Shown here piece by piece: positions 11,795 through 12,691 of a stretch of DNA of 12,691 nucleotides. The DNA is from Polyangia bacterium. Its GTDB lineage: Bacteria > Myxococcota_A > Polyangia > Polyangiales > Polyangiaceae. Within the stretch, counting starts at the first letter, position 1, and each line of letters opens with the position of its first letter. Where the stretch lies: assembly GCA_030433055.1 (NCBI GenBank), contig JAUILJ010000133.1:1-12691 (forward strand), given 5' to 3'. The notes under the pieces are model-generated. The model did not search any database and was not told where the DNA came from. It saw only the letters and a program-made list of their open reading frames with translations. Both the position numbers and the translations under genes were made by a program.

Positions 11795-12691
11795 ATGCTC
11801 CGAGTCGCGAAGACCGCGCTCCTACTCGCCACCCTCGGGGGCGCGCCCATCGCCCTCGCTGGCTGGGTCGGAGCGCGCGTCGTCGCGGCAGCGGGCGAGC
11901 TGGGTGAACAGCTCGCGGAGTGGCAGCCGCGCCACGCCCCCCAGGCAGTCGACGATGAAGCGGCGCTGGCGGACACGTCAAACGTCGAGCTCGAGCTGGA
12001 GGTCGATGTGGCAGCTGGCAGAGCACGCCCCCCCTCGGCGCGAGCGCCCGCTGAGCGAAAGCAGCTCCCCGCGCCAGGCCCAGCGGCGCAGGCTTCGCGG
12101 AAGCTAGTCGGCATTCGTATCCGCAGGGCAAAGGTGTTGGCTCTATCCCGGAGCGCAGGGATCCCCAGCGGCAGCTTCGTGGCAGCCACGGACCGCCACC
12201 CTGCAGGCCTGGTGCTCTCTGGCGTCGGGGGCCTGGGCATCGGCGTCCAAGACGGCGACATTCTGACCCACGCGGCAGGCCAGCCGGTCCACTCCGTCGC
12301 ACAGGTGATTGGTCTCGTCGCTGGGGCACGCCACGCCAAGGCTCCGGGGATCAGCGGAACGCTGTATCGCGGCGATCAACGCATCCAGCTCAACGTGGAG
12401 ATGCCCTACGTCCAGCGACGCCAGCGCCAGCGAGCGGCCGGCCGCCATGACGGGGCCGCGCCACACGTCAGTCGGAGCGCGGCCGGAAGCGCTCTACCGC
12501 CAAGTACTGGGAAGGCCAAGGCAGTGAGACCCCCTGGGCATGCGCGGCGTGTTGCGTCCAGTAGGGATCAAACAGGTGCGCACGTGGTTGAGCTCCCATG
12601 GCGTCGCTCCCCGTTCGAGTTCCCAGATCATCGGGGACTACACGGGGTTTCAGGAGTGGGACTACGAACGGTTGTTGGCCGCAGGATGGAA
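11795..12691 (+). CDS. Membrane-anchored PDZ-domain protein, third gene of the hflKC operon (open at window end)
   Basis: A novel-looking protein beginning three bases after hflC. Residues ~1-30 (MLRVAKTALLLATLGGAPIALAGWVGARVV) are a signal-anchor or signal peptide. A charged, Pro/Ala-rich stretch (~35-100) precedes a PDZ-like domain (~101-208) with SRKLVGIRIR, RHPAGLVLSGVGGLGIGVQDGDILTHAAG and QPVHSVAQVIGLVAG, ending YRGDQRIQLNVEMPYV. That layout puts the PDZ domain on the same side as the HflK/HflC SPFH domains, where it could present substrates or bind a protease. It is also reminiscent of GspC, which has a TM helix and a PDZ domain, but no secretion genes are near. No clear SD precedes the ATG; coupling to hflC is likely. 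From ~residue 209 the frame stays open but becomes Arg-rich and loses GC3 bias after ~12528, so the true C-terminus is uncertain. Residues 1-208 are well supported. Confidence 0.75.
   Translation, partial: MLRVAKTALLLATLGGAPIALAGWVGARVVAAAGELGEQLAEWQPRHAPQAVDDEAALADTSNVELELEVDVAAGRARPPSARAPAERKQLPAPGPAAQASRKLVGIRIRRAKVLALSRSAGIPSGSFVAATDRHPAGLVLSGVGGLGIGVQDGDILTHAAGQPVHSVAQVIGLVAGARHAKAPGISGTLYRGDQRIQLNVEMPYVQRRQRQRAAGRHDGAAPHVSRSAAGSALPPSTGKAKAVRPPGHARRVASSRDQTGAHVVELPWRRSPFEFPDHRGLHGVSGVGLRTVVGRRME
12540..12691 (+). other. Possible coding segment in another frame at the right edge
   Basis: From an ATG at 12540 a frame different from the PDZ frame reads MRGVLRPVGIKQVRTWLSSH and continues through IIGDYTGFQEWDYERLLAAGW to the window end. 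The composition is balanced and about three quarters of third positions are G/C, against roughly half in the PDZ frame over the same bases. This could be the start of another gene or the continuation of the PDZ gene after a frameshift. I do not recognise the product. A minus-strand frame is also open here, with somewhat lower GC3. Confidence 0.3.

Noticed and set aside
11767..12339. Minus-strand open frames (190 and 185 codons) opposite the PDZ gene
   Set aside because: Both are antisense to a well formed PDZ-domain reading, are Arg/Pro/Ser-rich and show no motif.
12440..12691. Insertion-sequence or transposase fragment at the right edge
   Set aside because: Short peptides in all frames were compared with remembered transposase motifs and none matched; no terminal inverted repeat or target duplication is visible in the available sequence.

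Overview
The window is high-GC bacterial DNA with dense genes and G/C-rich third codon positions. It looks chromosomal, from a myxobacterium-like organism (phylum Myxococcota, probably Polyangia/Sorangiineae). Three things suggest this: a secreted M15-type peptidase with a golvesin-like domain and a MYXO-CTERM-like tail (hydrophobic stretch, then RRKR), several Pro/Thr- or Gly/Ser-rich envelope proteins, and a general lack of Shine-Dalgarno (SD) sequences at the first genes of transcription units. I see no rRNA, tRNA, CRISPR array or complete mobile element.

Layout. (1) Bases 1-905, minus strand: N-terminal two thirds of a biotin carboxylase. (2) 906-1202: a divergent control region with a perfect 18-bp inverted repeat, and a smaller palindrome around the likely biotin carboxylase -10 box. 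(3) 1203-2528 plus: the M15-type peptidase. It converges, one base apart, on (4) 2530-3189 minus: an unknown, possibly Tat-exported lipoprotein. (5) 3239-7525 plus: a tightly overlapping operon of xseA (exonuclease VII large subunit), aroE (shikimate dehydrogenase) and a glycogen-debranching-enzyme homologue that appears to lack the family's catalytic acids. (6) 7567-9249 plus: a two-component pair, a small two-TM histidine kinase and an OmpR/PhoB-type regulator. (7) 9348-9815 plus: a DUF3293-like protein. (8) 9945 to the window end: hflK-hflC, then a membrane-anchored PDZ-domain protein that is still open at the right edge.

How the genes relate. xseA serves DNA repair, aroE aromatic amino-acid synthesis and biotin carboxylase fatty acid/acyl-CoA metabolism; all are housekeeping. 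HflK/HflC form the SPFH complex that in E. coli surrounds and restrains the FtsH protease. The PDZ protein three bases downstream may be a further quality-control partner in this lineage.

The most interesting observations are the apparently inactive debranching enzyme, a repeated -10-box-next-to-start-codon layout implying leaderless mRNAs (five cases), the nested palindromes upstream of the biotin carboxylase, the unusual peptidase architecture, and the hflKC-PDZ arrangement with a possible reading-frame change near its end.
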